Shown piece by piece: positions 32,936-41,670 of a stretch of 46,767 nucleotides of DNA. Source of the stretch: Brachybacterium sp. FME24 (GTDB lineage Bacteria; Actinomycetota; Actinomycetes; Actinomycetales; Dermabacteraceae). The translations under genes and the position numbers were made by a program. The notes beneath the pieces are model-generated. The model made no database searches, had not been told where the DNA came from, and saw nothing but the letters and a program-made list of their open reading frames with translations. The DNA lies in NCBI RefSeq assembly GCF_014897705.1, contig NZ_JABUXV010000028.1:1-46767 (forward strand), read 5' to 3'. Every line of letters starts with the position of its first letter. The stretch's first letter is position 1.

Positions 32936-33480
32936 CACAGGTTCCGGAACACGAAGACGCCGGATCCAGGCGCGTCCTCGACGGTGAAGTCGAAGGCCAG
33001 ATCCCGAGTCCACGACTTCCAGTCGAAGTAACGGGCAACTTCCTCGGGCACGTCGGCCAGTAGGCCGATGTCTTCGGCGAGCTGGTGTGCGTACTCGTTG
33101 AAGTCATCCCAGGCACCGGCGTAGCGTTCTTCGAAGTCGGAGACGGACGGCAGGTCTCCCGTGCCCACGGCGACGTAGTTGCCGCTGCGGACCCAGGCGA
33201 GTAGGGCCGGGCGCAGGTGCTCGTCGACGTCCTCGACGATGCGACCCCACTCAGCGGCCTCGGTCGGGCTCATCTCTCGGTGGACCGGCATGTCGTCGAC
33301 GTCGAGGCACCACAGCTCTTCACACCCGGCGCGACTGCCGCCGGATCCCCGATGCACGTCGGCCAGGGTGACCTCGTCGGCGTCGATGGCGTGGAACCAC
33401 TCGCCAACGAGTTGTCCGTTGTTATAGCAGGCCAAACACCCAATCCAGACCTTCATCGCGGGCTCGGTCGTGGTGGTCAT
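32935..33480 (-). CDS. ardA: Antirestriction protein ArdA
   Basis: DNA-mimic protein that blocks type I restriction enzymes when the element enters a new host. 181 residues, typical length, highly acidic. Family motifs are VWIGCLACYNNGQLVGEWF at the start, the central FEERYAGAWDDFNEYAHQL, and the C-terminal ARYFDWKSWTRDLAFDF. AAAGGAGAG lies 6 bases before ATG 33480, in preference to the upstream ATG. First gene of an operon with the Cys-rich protein. Its promoter should lie in 33481-33600. Confidence 0.93.
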   Translation of the reverse strand: MTTTTEPAMKVWIGCLACYNNGQLVGEWFHAIDADEVTLADVHRGSGGSRAGCEELWCLDVDDMPVHREMSPTEAAEWGRIVEDVDEHLRPALLAWVRSGNYVAVGTGDLPSVSDFEERYAGAWDDFNEYAHQLAEDIGLLADVPEEVARYFDWKSWTRDLAFDFTVEDAPGSGVFVFRNL

Positions 33481-33650
33481 GACGTCTCTCCTTTGTCGTG
33501 GGGTTGAGAGGACGGCGGACACCGCAGGCAGCCATGGTCAAGTGGCGCACTTACACGGCACCCACTCGCCTTCTCAGAAGAGATCCCGAGCCGCCTCCGG
33601 CGGCATAAGCCTTTTCAATCACCACCGCGAGCTTCAGTTCCCAACCACGT

Positions 33651-33670
33651 TCTCCTGGAATACCAGGAGA
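33651..33670. promoter_or_regulatory. Palindromic operator between ardA and HTH-trbL genes
   Basis: TCTCCTGG-AATA-CCAGGAGA is a perfect 8+4+8 dyad. It lies between the divergent ardA and HTH genes and could control either. A nearby GCCGCC/GGCGGC hairpin lies about 55 bases to the left. Confidence 0.55.
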
Positions 33671-33719
33671 GCTGCTATCTGCGGCGCAGAAGGGCAGCCC
33701 GAAGCCCCCGAGAACCCGC

Positions 33720-33861
33720 GGAATCACGCGGAATTGCGGTAGAATTGACGGAGGTCCGGATCTGAGAACCAGCTGTCGTCCTGACCCGTGGAAGCGTCAC
33801 TGCTGGGGCGTGCGGACCGCTGTCCGGCGGCCCGCAAGAGTCAAGTGACGACAGGACCACC
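33720..33861 (+). promoter_or_regulatory. Promoter and folded leader of HTH-trbL operon
   Basis: A -10 TAGAAT at 33740-33745 stands between two GGAATTG/AGAATTG words. The ~110-base leader that follows contains CTGTCGTC (33773-33780), which can pair with GACGACAG (33847-33854) just before the start codon, partly covering the ribosome site AGGACCACC. This could dampen translation; effect inferred. Confidence 0.45.
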
Positions 33862-34107
33862 ATGATGGACGACAATTCATCGGCAGCGGCCCCGCAGCCT
33901 CCCGGACTGCTAGACGAGGGCCTCATCGCCGAAGCGGACCTCGCAGAGCGCCTCGGCTGGACCCGCGATTGGATCGGGAAGCGCCGTCGCCGGGGCGAGA
34001 TGCCCGATCACATCAAGCGGGGACGGACGATCCTCTATCCGCGTCCCGCAGTGGAGGCGTGGCTCCGTGCCGGGCTGCACTCCACCGACTCGGGGTTGGC
34101 CCGATGA
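33862..34107 (+). CDS. Small HTH (excisionase/MerR-like) protein
   Basis: 81 residues with one winged HTH: EADLAERLGWTRDWIGKRRR, then GEMPDHIKRGRTILYPRPAVEAWL. These small proteins serve as excisionases or local regulators. The stop overlaps the ATG of the large membrane protein (ATGA), so it is co-expressed with the transfer channel gene, favouring a regulator of transfer rather than Xis. ATG 33862 is the first of two adjacent-codon ATGs. Confidence 0.8.
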   Translation: MMDDNSSAAAPQPPGLLDEGLIAEADLAERLGWTRDWIGKRRRRGEMPDHIKRGRTILYPRPAVEAWLRAGLHSTDSGLAR

Positions 34108-37100
34108 GCGCCGGGACGCAGGCGCACATGCCGGGTATCCGTGCCTGGAGGAACTGGACGCCCCGGCGCATACTCGCGCTGGCGCTCATGCTGATCATCC
34201 CGATCACCCTGGTGCTCGGCTCCGCCTCGGGTGCCTTCGCTCAGGAAGAGGATGAGGATGACGCTGTTGCTGCGATGAACTTCTACCGGCTCAGCTCCTC
34301 GGTGACGGCACTGTTCTCTGAGGCGACCAAGCCGAAGTCGAAGCTCGATCTCACCGATACGGGCTGGCCGACGGTCTTCACCAACGCTTCCAGCGGTGGA
34401 TCGATGGTCGGTTACGTCGACAGCGACTTCAATCCCATTGCCGGCTGGCTGAACTCGAAGACGGCGCAGTCCTCGGACGCGATCGGCTACGGCACGCTCA
34501 TGACCTTCGACGAAGGCACGGGCATCGGTGGGCTCAGCGGTGCACAGCACTACTCCTACTTCGGAGCCACGCTCAACGGAATGGGCCTGGACTCGACCAG
34601 CACCGGTCTGTCGCTGGGCTTCTTCAACACCATGCTCGGCGGCGTGATCATGCTGCTCTACATCCTCACTGCGGCTGTCGATGGGCTGTTCTCGATCATC
34701 CTCACGGTGATGGACTGGCTCAACCCGTTCAAGCTCTTCTACGTCGGTGTCAACGCGGTGAGCCCCGAGTTTGCGAATGGTATGACGGGCGGCCAGGGGC
34801 CTCCCGGATTCCTCGGTTCCCTCGCGGAGTGGGTCGGCGGCTGGTACCAGGTGCTGAACTCGCTGTCCTGGACGGTGCTGGTGCCGATCTTCATGTCGAG
34901 CTTCGTCATGGGCATCCTGCTCTTCAAGAAGATGGACAAGGGCTCGGGCCTGAAGAAGCTCTTCATCCGCCTGTTCTTCATCGGGCTCGGCCTGCCGCTG
35001 CTCGGCTCGATGTACACGGGCATGCTCGGCGCAATGAACACCGCGACCGACGACGGCAACGCCGGCTCGACGAAGGTGGTTCTCTCGACCTACGTCGACT
35101 TCGAGGGCTGGGCGCTCGATCAGCGCCTGCGCATCCCTGATGGCGCGACGATCGAGTGGAATAACCTCAGCAACCAGCCTTCTGGTGCTTCGCAGGCCAA
35201 TGTCCGCGATACCGCGCTGCTCATCAACGCTCAGGTCTTCGATCTGCCGGGCGTCGAGGCTGTGGGCACTGACATCGAGGATTCCTGGAACGAAGCCATC
35301 CGCGGCGGCGAGACTGACTGGACCGAGGTCAAGTACGGCTCCATCATGTCGATGCTGTGGCGCTACATGGGCAACGAGCAGGTCTCGGCCTCTTCGTTCG
35401 AGACCGAGTCGAAGTCCACGCTCTCGCCTGAGGCCCGTGAGAAGGCTCCTGACTGGTTCGAGGGCTACATGAAGGACCCCGAGGACTTGGCGAAGACGGA
35501 CAAGACTGTTGCTCCGAACGTCAACCCGCTGCTGGTCACGGCCGACGGTACGGGGCTGACGCTCAACCAGGAGTCGGGTCGGACCGACAGCAACTTCGCC
35601 TTCTACACGGCAGGCGATGTCGGTGAGTGCGGACGTCAGCTCTCTACTCCTGGTGGTGCGCCGAGGTCGTGCAACCTGGCTCCGTTGGCGATGTACAACT
35701 ACCTCAACACGGACTTTGGATCGACGTCACTTCACACGTACTCCTCGGGCCGTTCGAGCTCCGAGGCGACGCGGTCGGTCCACAACTCGGTCAGCATGGT
35801 GGGCACCGGAACGATGAGCTTCATCTACTGGTTCAACGCCGTGGTGCTGCTGGGCTCGTTCGTGCTCATCGGCTTCGGATACGCGTTCTCGATGATCATG
35901 GGCAACCTCCGTCGTGGTCTCCAGCTTGTGACGGCGATCCCCTTCGCCACGCTGGGAGCCATCGCCGGTATCGCCAAGGTCATCGTGTACTCCATCGCGC
36001 TCATCATGGAGGTCATCATCACGATCTTCCTGTACAAGTTCGTCCAGGAGTTCCTCATCGCTCTTCCGAGCATCTTCGAGAAGCCTTTCGCGGGTGTGCT
36101 CAACAACGGCGACACGGGCAATGCCCTGATGATGTACCTGGGCTCCAGTGGCCTGATCGCCATCATCATCACGCTGGCCGCGATCGTACTGACGATCATG
36201 TTCACGGTCATGGCCCTGCGTGCCCGCAAGTCGATCGTGAAGGCCATCGAGGAGGCGACGACCAAGATCGTTGAGAAGTTCGTGGACTCTTCGGTCGGTG
36301 CACCCGGAGGCGGTGGCGGGATGATGCCTGCCCTCGCTGGCGGTGCGGCGGCAGGGGCAGGTGCTGCTATCGGCAACCGCATGATGAGCGGCGGCGGTGG
36401 CAGCGGGAAGAAGTCCCCGTCGTCGAACGCCGGAGGGGCCAATGGCCCCGGTGCCATCGCCCCCGACGGTTCCGGCCCCGAGGGCGGCGGGTTCCTCGGA
36501 GGCAACGTCGACACGGACGGCGCACTCGACTCCGATGGCACCATGGCTCTGGCAGGCAGTGACACCGAAGGTGGAGCTGCCGAGGGTGCTGACGCGCAGG
36601 CGGCAGAGGGCTCGCAGGGCTCCGGATCGCCCATGGGCGGCGCAGACGGTTCTGCGGGCGCAGACGGCTCGGACCCAGCCAGTGAGACTGAGCTCGGCAA
36701 GCAGGTCGAGAGCAGCGGTCTGTCGAATCCGACGGGTGACGCAGTCGATGGTGCCGAGTCCGGTGCTGACGGCAGCAGCATCGGACAGCCTGCTGCTGAT
36801 GGCGGAACTGAGGGTGGCAACATCGACCAGCCCGCCGTGGGTGACGGCGAGGCGATGGACGCGGCGTCCGGCTCGATGCAGGACTCGCAGGAGAGGTATA
36901 AGGAGGCTGACCAGGCGAAGCTCTCGGCTGGCACTGAGGGTGCTCAGGCCGCTGGTCATGGTGCTCTGGCAGCCGGTCGTGCTGTGGCTGGTGATGAGGC
37001 GGGAGCTGCTAAGTCTGCGGGCGATGCTCTCGACCATGGCGGCCAGTCTGCTTCGGCCGATGCTCGTGCCCGTCAGGCGTCTGCGGATGCCGGCAAGTCC

Positions 37101-37754
37101 AGCCTCGACTCGCAGAACACCCAGGCGGACAAGCAGCGTCAGCAGCAGATCAAGCAGGGCCAGCAGGTCTCCAGTGCCGGCAAGACCGTCTCTGGTGTTG
37201 CTGGTGCGGCCGGCGGCGCAGGAGGAGGCACGGCCCCGACTGGTGGCAAGGCTCCGACCGGGGGAGGTAAGACTCCGTCGACCGGTGGCAAGGGTCCTTC
37301 GACTACCGGTGGCAAGGCTCTTTCGGGAACGCCTTCCTCGTCGAAGGCTTCTTCGAGCGGCGGGATGACGCCGTCGACGGCCCCGTCGAAGCCGTCCTCC
37401 GGGCCGAGGGCTCCGTCCTCGTCGGGCAGCACGGGCAGCGGCGGCGGTCGGCTTCCCTCCGATGGTAAGAACCCCTCCGGGAGCACCCGCGGAGGCAGCC
37501 AGCCTCGGATGAGCGCTCCGGCCCCGAAGCAGCAGGCGTCCAAGCCGGCTGCTCCGCCGAAGCGGGCTACGGCCAAGCCCGCCGCACCGGCCGCGAAGCC
37601 GGCGCCCACTCAGCAGCCGAAGCACGCTCCGACCCGCCGCAGTAGCGGCACCGGCTCGGCACGTGATGGCGTCCGCAAGGCCCAGGGCGCTCAACGCCGC
37701 GCGACGCAGCTCAAGCGGAAGGGCCGCGGGAAGGGAGGGAAGAAGCTCCTGTAG
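34104..37754 (+). CDS. VirB6/TrbL-like conjugation membrane protein
   Basis: 1216 residues. Residues 1-48 carry a signal-like segment (LALALMLIIPITLVLGSASGAFA) with AQEEDEDD after the cleavage site. Spans near 185-215, 265-300 and 290-310 and a second cluster after residue 565 (YWFNAVVLLGSFVLIGFGYA, GAIAGIAKVIVYSIALIMEVIITIF, LIAIIITLAAIVLTIMFTVM) resemble VirB6/TrbL pore proteins. The last ~490 residues are disordered, Gly/Ser/Ala/Pro-rich, ending in a very basic tail (RRATQLKRKGRGKGGKK). Core T4SS genes (VirB4, coupling protein) that usually follow are absent; an IS end starts 22 bases later. Confidence 0.8.
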   Translation: MSAGTQAHMPGIRAWRNWTPRRILALALMLIIPITLVLGSASGAFAQEEDEDDAVAAMNFYRLSSSVTALFSEATKPKSKLDLTDTGWPTVFTNASSGGSMVGYVDSDFNPIAGWLNSKTAQSSDAIGYGTLMTFDEGTGIGGLSGAQHYSYFGATLNGMGLDSTSTGLSLGFFNTMLGGVIMLLYILTAAVDGLFSIILTVMDWLNPFKLFYVGVNAVSPEFANGMTGGQGPPGFLGSLAEWVGGWYQVLNSLSWTVLVPIFMSSFVMGILLFKKMDKGSGLKKLFIRLFFIGLGLPLLGSMYTGMLGAMNTATDDGNAGSTKVVLSTYVDFEGWALDQRLRIPDGATIEWNNLSNQPSGASQANVRDTALLINAQVFDLPGVEAVGTDIEDSWNEAIRGGETDWTEVKYGSIMSMLWRYMGNEQVSASSFETESKSTLSPEAREKAPDWFEGYMKDPEDLAKTDKTVAPNVNPLLVTADGTGLTLNQESGRTDSNFAFYTAGDVGECGRQLSTPGGAPRSCNLAPLAMYNYLNTDFGSTSLHTYSSGRSSSEATRSVHNSVSMVGTGTMSFIYWFNAVVLLGSFVLIGFGYAFSMIMGNLRRGLQLVTAIPFATLGAIAGIAKVIVYSIALIMEVIITIFLYKFVQEFLIALPSIFEKPFAGVLNNGDTGNALMMYLGSSGLIAIIITLAAIVLTIMFTVMALRARKSIVKAIEEATTKIVEKFVDSSVGAPGGGGGMMPALAGGAAAGAGAAIGNRMMSGGGGSGKKSPSSNAGGANGPGAIAPDGSGPEGGGFLGGNVDTDGALDSDGTMALAGSDTEGGAAEGADAQAAEGSQGSGSPMGGADGSAGADGSDPASETELGKQVESSGLSNPTGDAVDGAESGADGSSIGQPAADGGTEGGNIDQPAVGDGEAMDAASGSMQDSQERYKEADQAKLSAGTEGAQAAGHGALAAGRAVAGDEAGAAKSAGDALDHGGQSASADARARQASADAGKSSLDSQNTQADKQRQQQIKQGQQVSSAGKTVSGVAGAAGGAGGGTAPTGGKAPTGGGKTPSTGGKGPSTTGGKALSGTPSSSKASSSGGMTPSTAPSKPSSGPRAPSSSGSTGSGGGRLPSDGKNPSGSTRGGSQPRMSAPAPKQQASKPAAPPKRATAKPAAPAAKPAPTQQPKHAPTRRSSGTGSARDGVRKAQGAQRRATQLKRKGRGKGGKKLL

Positions 37755-37775
37755 ACAGCGGATGCGGGAAAAAGA

Positions 37776-37897
37776 GGCTCTTCAGAGCTGAGTGTGGGCG
37801 CGCCGGCGGTGCGGGGTAGCTGGAGGTAGGCGTCGAGGTCCCCGATGATGAGCGGACTCTTACCTCTGCTCGCACCAAGGACCTCGACAATGCTGAA
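37776..37897 (+). mobile_element. Left-end fragment of an ISL3-family element
   Basis: About 120 bases are ~93% identical to the left end of the complete IS at 45262, starting with the same terminal GGCTCTTCAGAG and reaching the transposase start region (ACCAAGGACCTCGACAATGC). Beyond this, identity stops; the short ORF MLNSTVCFRAL only distantly recalls the transposase N-terminus. No right end is seen nearby. Confidence 0.8.
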
Positions 37898-38128
37898 CTC
37901 TACGGTCTGCTTTCGAGCTCTGGCCGGGGACAGCGGTGCCACCGAGGTGCCAACGCATAACGTGCAGGTCAGGCCGGCTTTGCCCACATATCCCACGTTC
38001 CCCACCATGACCTCTTAGGGAGTTTCGGTATCGGTCCGGACTAACCACTGGTGTTGTTTGGCCCTCTGGTGGCCGCTTGGCTCCGATCACCAGCGACCTC
38101 CGGAGAGCTGAATCGAGCGCACCTACAG

Positions 38129-38191
38129 CCGGTGCCGGCACCGGGAAGACTTGAGGCGATCGATGACGAGACAGTCGTGAACCGATCGCCT
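38129..38191 (-). terminator. Inverted repeats downstream of the hydrolase gene
   Basis: CCGGTGCCGGCACCGG (38129-38144) is a perfect 16-base palindrome and AGGCGATCG/CGATCGCCT (38154-38162, 38183-38191) is a 9-pair stem, 65-130 bases past the hydrolase stop. They may end its transcript. The rest of 37898-38256 shows no gene. Confidence 0.5.
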
Positions 38192-38256
38192 GCCTGACGG
38201 CCCGACCGTAGCCTTCACCGGGGCGCGCAGAGGACCGATTCCGAAGGTTCGTGCGG

Positions 38257-39831
38257 TCAGGTTCCTGGGGCGAGGGAGCAGGTTGTGCCCGGGTCGGGGA
38301 CACCGCGATGCACGAGCTGGTTCTCAACCGCGTTGACGATGCATTCGTTGGTTTCGAGCAAAGTGCCGTGCTGGTTGCCTTCGACGGTGAGGAGTGATCC
38401 TCCGAGTGTCTCCGACAATTGGACCGCGCCTTCGTGCGGGGTCGTCGGGTCGCCCAACACGGAGATCACCAGTGTGTCGGCGAGTCCCTCGATCGCGCCG
38501 CTTTCGATGACTGCGGGTTCCGGGTCCGCGGGCCAGGCGGTGCAGACGTCGATCGTCGCCACCTCATGGCCTGGGTCCAGGAACGGGGCGATCTCGTACA
38601 CCTCACGCTTCAGAGAGGTCTCTTCCTCGGGGGTGCTGCGCTCTTCGTCCATGCAGTCGATGGCAGCGTTGGCCTCGAGGGCGTTCGAGTACGTGCCGGC
38701 CTGGCGCTGCTGATACGCGTCCCGCAGAAACATCAGCTCGTCGCCGGATCCGGCCTCAGCGGCGGCGAGGCCTTCGAGCACGAGCGGCCAGACCTCCTCT
38801 CCATACAGGCTGAACATGGCCCCATCGATGGCCTTGATCGTGTTCAGCTCCCTCCCATCTGTCGTCGGGGCGGGGTTCTCGTCGAGGGCTCGGACGATCT
38901 GCTGGAAGCGGTCGACAGCCTTGTTCGGCTCGTCCCCGAGCGGGCAGTCCGCCTGTGTGGAGCAGAACGTTGCCATCTCCTCGAACGCACGCTGGAATCC
39001 GCTGAACTGCTGGAGTCGTCGCTCGCGTTTGTCCGCGGTGGGGTCGATCCCGCCGTCGAGCACCATGGCCCGTACACGCTCTGGATACATGTCCGCGTAC
39101 ACGGCGCCGATCCGCGTTCCGTAGCTCGCTCCTGCGAACGTCAACTGATCGTCGCCCAGGACTTCGCGCAGCACGTCCATGTCACGCGCGACGTCACGGG
39201 TCGACAGGTGTGAGAGGGCCTCGGCGCCGCCTGTCCTCTCGGCGCAGCCGGCCACGAAATCGGCGGCACGACTACTGTCCCATTCCTCGCTTCCTGACGT
39301 GAGGGAGAGCAAGGGGGCATCTGCTTCGCGCTGCTCATCGTCATAGCAGTCGATCGACGGAACCGAACTTCCCACGCCACGGGGATCGAATCCGACGATG
39401 TCGAAGTTCAAGGTGATCGGACCGTCCGCCCACAGGTCGGCGAGCGTCACGGCGAAGGAGGTCCCGCTGAAGCCTGGTCCCCCGGGGTTCGTCACTACGG
39501 ATCCCGTTCGCTCCTCGCCCGTTGCAGGGACTCGGAGCAGAGCGATCTGGGCGGTCTCTCCTTCAGGATCCTCGTAGTCGAGAGGGACCTGCAGAAGCGC
39601 GCACTCAGCGCGTTCTGCCGCGTTACCGGTGGTGAGGGGTGCTGCGGCGCCGGTTGTCTCGTCACTGCACGTACCGAACTCCAACGTTTGCTGATGGAAC
39701 TCGTCCAGTCCGTGGTCTGCCTCCTGCGGAGCGACGGGACTGCAACCGAACAAGAGAAGCACGCAAGCCATCGCGGCAAGAAGGGTGGTCGCTGTGGCAG
39801 GGCCTCGGGGTGAGGCCAGAAAGTTGATCAT
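38257..39831 (-). CDS. Exported TAP-like alpha/beta hydrolase (lipoprotein)
   Basis: 524 residues of the tripeptidyl-aminopeptidase/SlpD-E group of secreted serine peptidases. Signal peptide with lipobox-like LLFGC (Cys 30). The oxyanion region is TNPGGPGFSGTSF, the nucleophile elbow is GASYGTRIG, the C-terminal TAP-like domain carries the Asp in SVLGDPTTPHEGA and the His in EGNQHGTLLE. Four to six Cys may form disulfides. ATG 39831 has GAGGAC 1-6 bases upstream, closer than usual. It follows the merR gene by 33 bases in the same direction, so the regulator likely controls it. Confidence 0.88.
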   Translation of the reverse strand: MINFLASPRGPATATTLLAAMACVLLLFGCSPVAPQEADHGLDEFHQQTLEFGTCSDETTGAAAPLTTGNAAERAECALLQVPLDYEDPEGETAQIALLRVPATGEERTGSVVTNPGGPGFSGTSFAVTLADLWADGPITLNFDIVGFDPRGVGSSVPSIDCYDDEQREADAPLLSLTSGSEEWDSSRAADFVAGCAERTGGAEALSHLSTRDVARDMDVLREVLGDDQLTFAGASYGTRIGAVYADMYPERVRAMVLDGGIDPTADKRERRLQQFSGFQRAFEEMATFCSTQADCPLGDEPNKAVDRFQQIVRALDENPAPTTDGRELNTIKAIDGAMFSLYGEEVWPLVLEGLAAAEAGSGDELMFLRDAYQQRQAGTYSNALEANAAIDCMDEERSTPEEETSLKREVYEIAPFLDPGHEVATIDVCTAWPADPEPAVIESGAIEGLADTLVISVLGDPTTPHEGAVQLSETLGGSLLTVEGNQHGTLLETNECIVNAVENQLVHRGVPDPGTTCSLAPGT

Positions 39832-39864
39832 GTCCTCATCGGAAGGGTGGCCCCAGGGGCCACG

Positions 39865-40599
39865 TCAAGCGCGTGGTGCCTTCGCCTCCCGGGCGGAGAC
39901 TAATGCGGAGGACTGTGCGAGCACTGCCTGCTGTGCGGGATTGTGGAGCTGCGCGATCGCCACCGCAATCGCTTCGATGCGCGCTGTCGAGACGCCCTTT
40001 AGGAGGCGTGGTGCAGGGTCGCGCAACCACCGGATTTCCGCCTGGAGCTTCTGGACCCGATCCGCCCGAGCTCTTGCCAGGCGGCCGATGGTGGCCGTGC
40101 CCGCCTGCGGATCGAGTGCCCTGAATTCCACGTCCTCGGGTGAACGGCTTTCGAGGATTCCGCGAATATCTCGCATCGCCTCGAGGTCGAAGACTCTCGC
40201 GCAGATCAGGAGCAGGGCCCTGTCGGTATCGGAGAGCTCAGAGCCCACGGAGCCGAAACCGGCGGGGACGTCCGCAGGAGCGCCATGGTGCCTGAGCGCC
40301 TGGACTTCCTCACGGAGCAGAGTGATCTGCTGTTGCTTCGCCGCGAGTTCGAGCTCGAGATCTTCGAGCGCAGTCGGCATGCGATCCGGCTCGTCGAGCA
40401 TCCTCTGTACGTGCGATAACGAAACCCCGAGGTCTACCAGACGCCGGATTCGCAGCAGCCGGACCAGATGGCGGGCCTGATAGCGGCGGTAGTCGTTCCG
40501 GTCCCGATCTGGTTCCTCGAGGAGTCCGAGCGAGGTGTAGTAGCGAATGGCTTTGCGGGTCACCCCAGCGAGCTCGGCGAGCTGCCTCGTGCTCCACAT
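39865..40599 (-). CDS. MerR-family regulator (hydrolase side)
   Basis: 244 residues. Winged HTH STRQLAELAGVTRKAIRYYTSLGL at residues 3-26, a second helix pair RYQARHLVRLLRIRRL, then a coiled coil and an all-helical effector domain similar to TipA-type sensors, without metal-binding Cys. ATG 40599 is chosen because GGAGG lies 6 bases upstream; the GTG four codons earlier overlaps that site. Full-length paralogue of the regulator at 40825. Predicted to act on the 19-base-spacer promoter at 40690-40720. Confidence 0.9.
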   Translation of the reverse strand: MWSTRQLAELAGVTRKAIRYYTSLGLLEEPDRDRNDYRRYQARHLVRLLRIRRLVDLGVSLSHVQRMLDEPDRMPTALEDLELELAAKQQQITLLREEVQALRHHGAPADVPAGFGSVGSELSDTDRALLLICARVFDLEAMRDIRGILESRSPEDVEFRALDPQAGTATIGRLARARADRVQKLQAEIRWLRDPAPRLLKGVSTARIEAIAVAIAQLHNPAQQAVLAQSSALVSAREAKAPRA

Positions 40600-40689
40600 A
40601 TCGACCTCCACGAGACCTGACGGTGCGGGCTCCTGCCGATGGCGCCACGGGGAGGTGCGCCCTGGAGACCACCCGGAGCTGACGGAGCC

Positions 40690-40720
40690 ACCCTACGCAA
40701 CTGCCAGACGGCGAGGTCCA
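40690..40720 (-). promoter_or_regulatory. MerR-type promoter, leftward
   Basis: On the minus strand -35 TGGACC (40720-40715) and -10 TAGGGT (40695-40690) are separated by exactly 19 bases, the overlong spacing that MerR proteins correct by twisting DNA. The spacer has a partial dyad (GCCGTCTGGC). Confidence 0.55.
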
Positions 40721-40749
40721 CTGCCTCCGAGCCGCGACGAGCCACCCTC

Positions 40750-40780
40750 TTGACCATGCCGTGACGGCATAGTTTCTACT
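40750..40780 (+). promoter_or_regulatory. MerR-type promoter, rightward
   Basis: -35 TTGACC (40750-40755) and -10 TCTACT (40775-40780) are 19 bases apart. Inside is a perfect dyad ATGCCGT-G-ACGGCAT (40756-40770), the canonical position of a MerR operator. The start codon follows 44 bases on. Confidence 0.7.
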
Positions 40781-40824
40781 TGGGGTCACGCGCCCACGAA
40801 GCTAGTCCGAGGAGGTAGTCCGAC

Positions 40825-41580
40825 ATGGGTTGGAGCACCCAGCAGTTAGCCGAACTCGCCGGCACCACGCTGCGGACGGTCCGTCACTATCACGAGGTCG
40901 GCCTACTCGAGGACCCTCCCCGAAGGGCGAACGGCTACAAGGAGTACCAGGTGCGCCACCTCGTGCGCCTCCTGCAGATCCGCCGGCTGGCGGGGCTGGG
41001 GATGTCCCTGGAACAGATTGCAACTCTGCCCGTTGCGGGGTCCGACCCGCTCGCGGAGCTCGAGGCGATACACGATGACCTCGCTCAAACGATCCAGAAG
41101 CTGGAGGAAGCGCGCGCTGACATCGCTGCCGTTCTTGAGCACGGCGAGGGTGCAACGCTGCCCGCGGGCTTCAGCGCCGTCGCGGGCGGACTCACCGATG
41201 CCGACCGATCTCTCGTGACCGTCTACTCCAGCGTATTCACGGACGATGCCATGCGCGGCTTCCGGGAGATCCTCCCGCGTGAACTTACAGACGTGGACCG
41301 ACAGTTCTCAGAGCTGACGGAAGACGCCGATGTGGAGACGCGGATCCGGCTCGCGGAGCGCATGGCTCCTGGCCTGCGTGCTTTGTACGCCCAGCACCCC
41401 TGGCTCACCGACCCCGCTCCGAGTCCCGCAGTGGGCTCACATGAGACTCTGCGCAGCACCGTGGACCAGGCGATGACGGAGCTGTACAACCTGGCCCAGA
41501 TTGAGGTCGTCTACCGGACGCACCTGCTTGCGACAGACCAGCGCGATGACCGGCTGCAGCAGCCAGAATCCCGTGGCTGA
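40825..41580 (+). CDS. MerR-family regulator (CPBP side)
   Basis: 251 residues, same architecture as its divergent neighbour: HTH WSTQQLAELAGTTLRTVRHYHEVGLL, EYQVRHLVRLLQIRRLAGLGMS, coiled coil, helical effector domain with LPAGFSAVAGGLTDADRSL matching LPAGFGSVGSELSDTDRAL-like sequence (VPAGFGSV) in the other. No Cys metal site. The ribosome site GGAGG lies between two copies of TAGTCCGA (40803-40810, 40816-40823). The CPBP protease gene follows after 90 bases. Confidence 0.9.
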   Translation: MGWSTQQLAELAGTTLRTVRHYHEVGLLEDPPRRANGYKEYQVRHLVRLLQIRRLAGLGMSLEQIATLPVAGSDPLAELEAIHDDLAQTIQKLEEARADIAAVLEHGEGATLPAGFSAVAGGLTDADRSLVTVYSSVFTDDAMRGFREILPRELTDVDRQFSELTEDADVETRIRLAERMAPGLRALYAQHPWLTDPAPSPAVGSHETLRSTVDQAMTELYNLAQIEVVYRTHLLATDQRDDRLQQPESRG

Positions 41581-41670
41581 CGTCGGATCTGAATTCACAA
41601 CTGGAGCCGTAAGTTGCGCCTTTGCGCCCACGACCCGCAGTACTTTAGCGATTAGTTTAGGAGAACTTTC

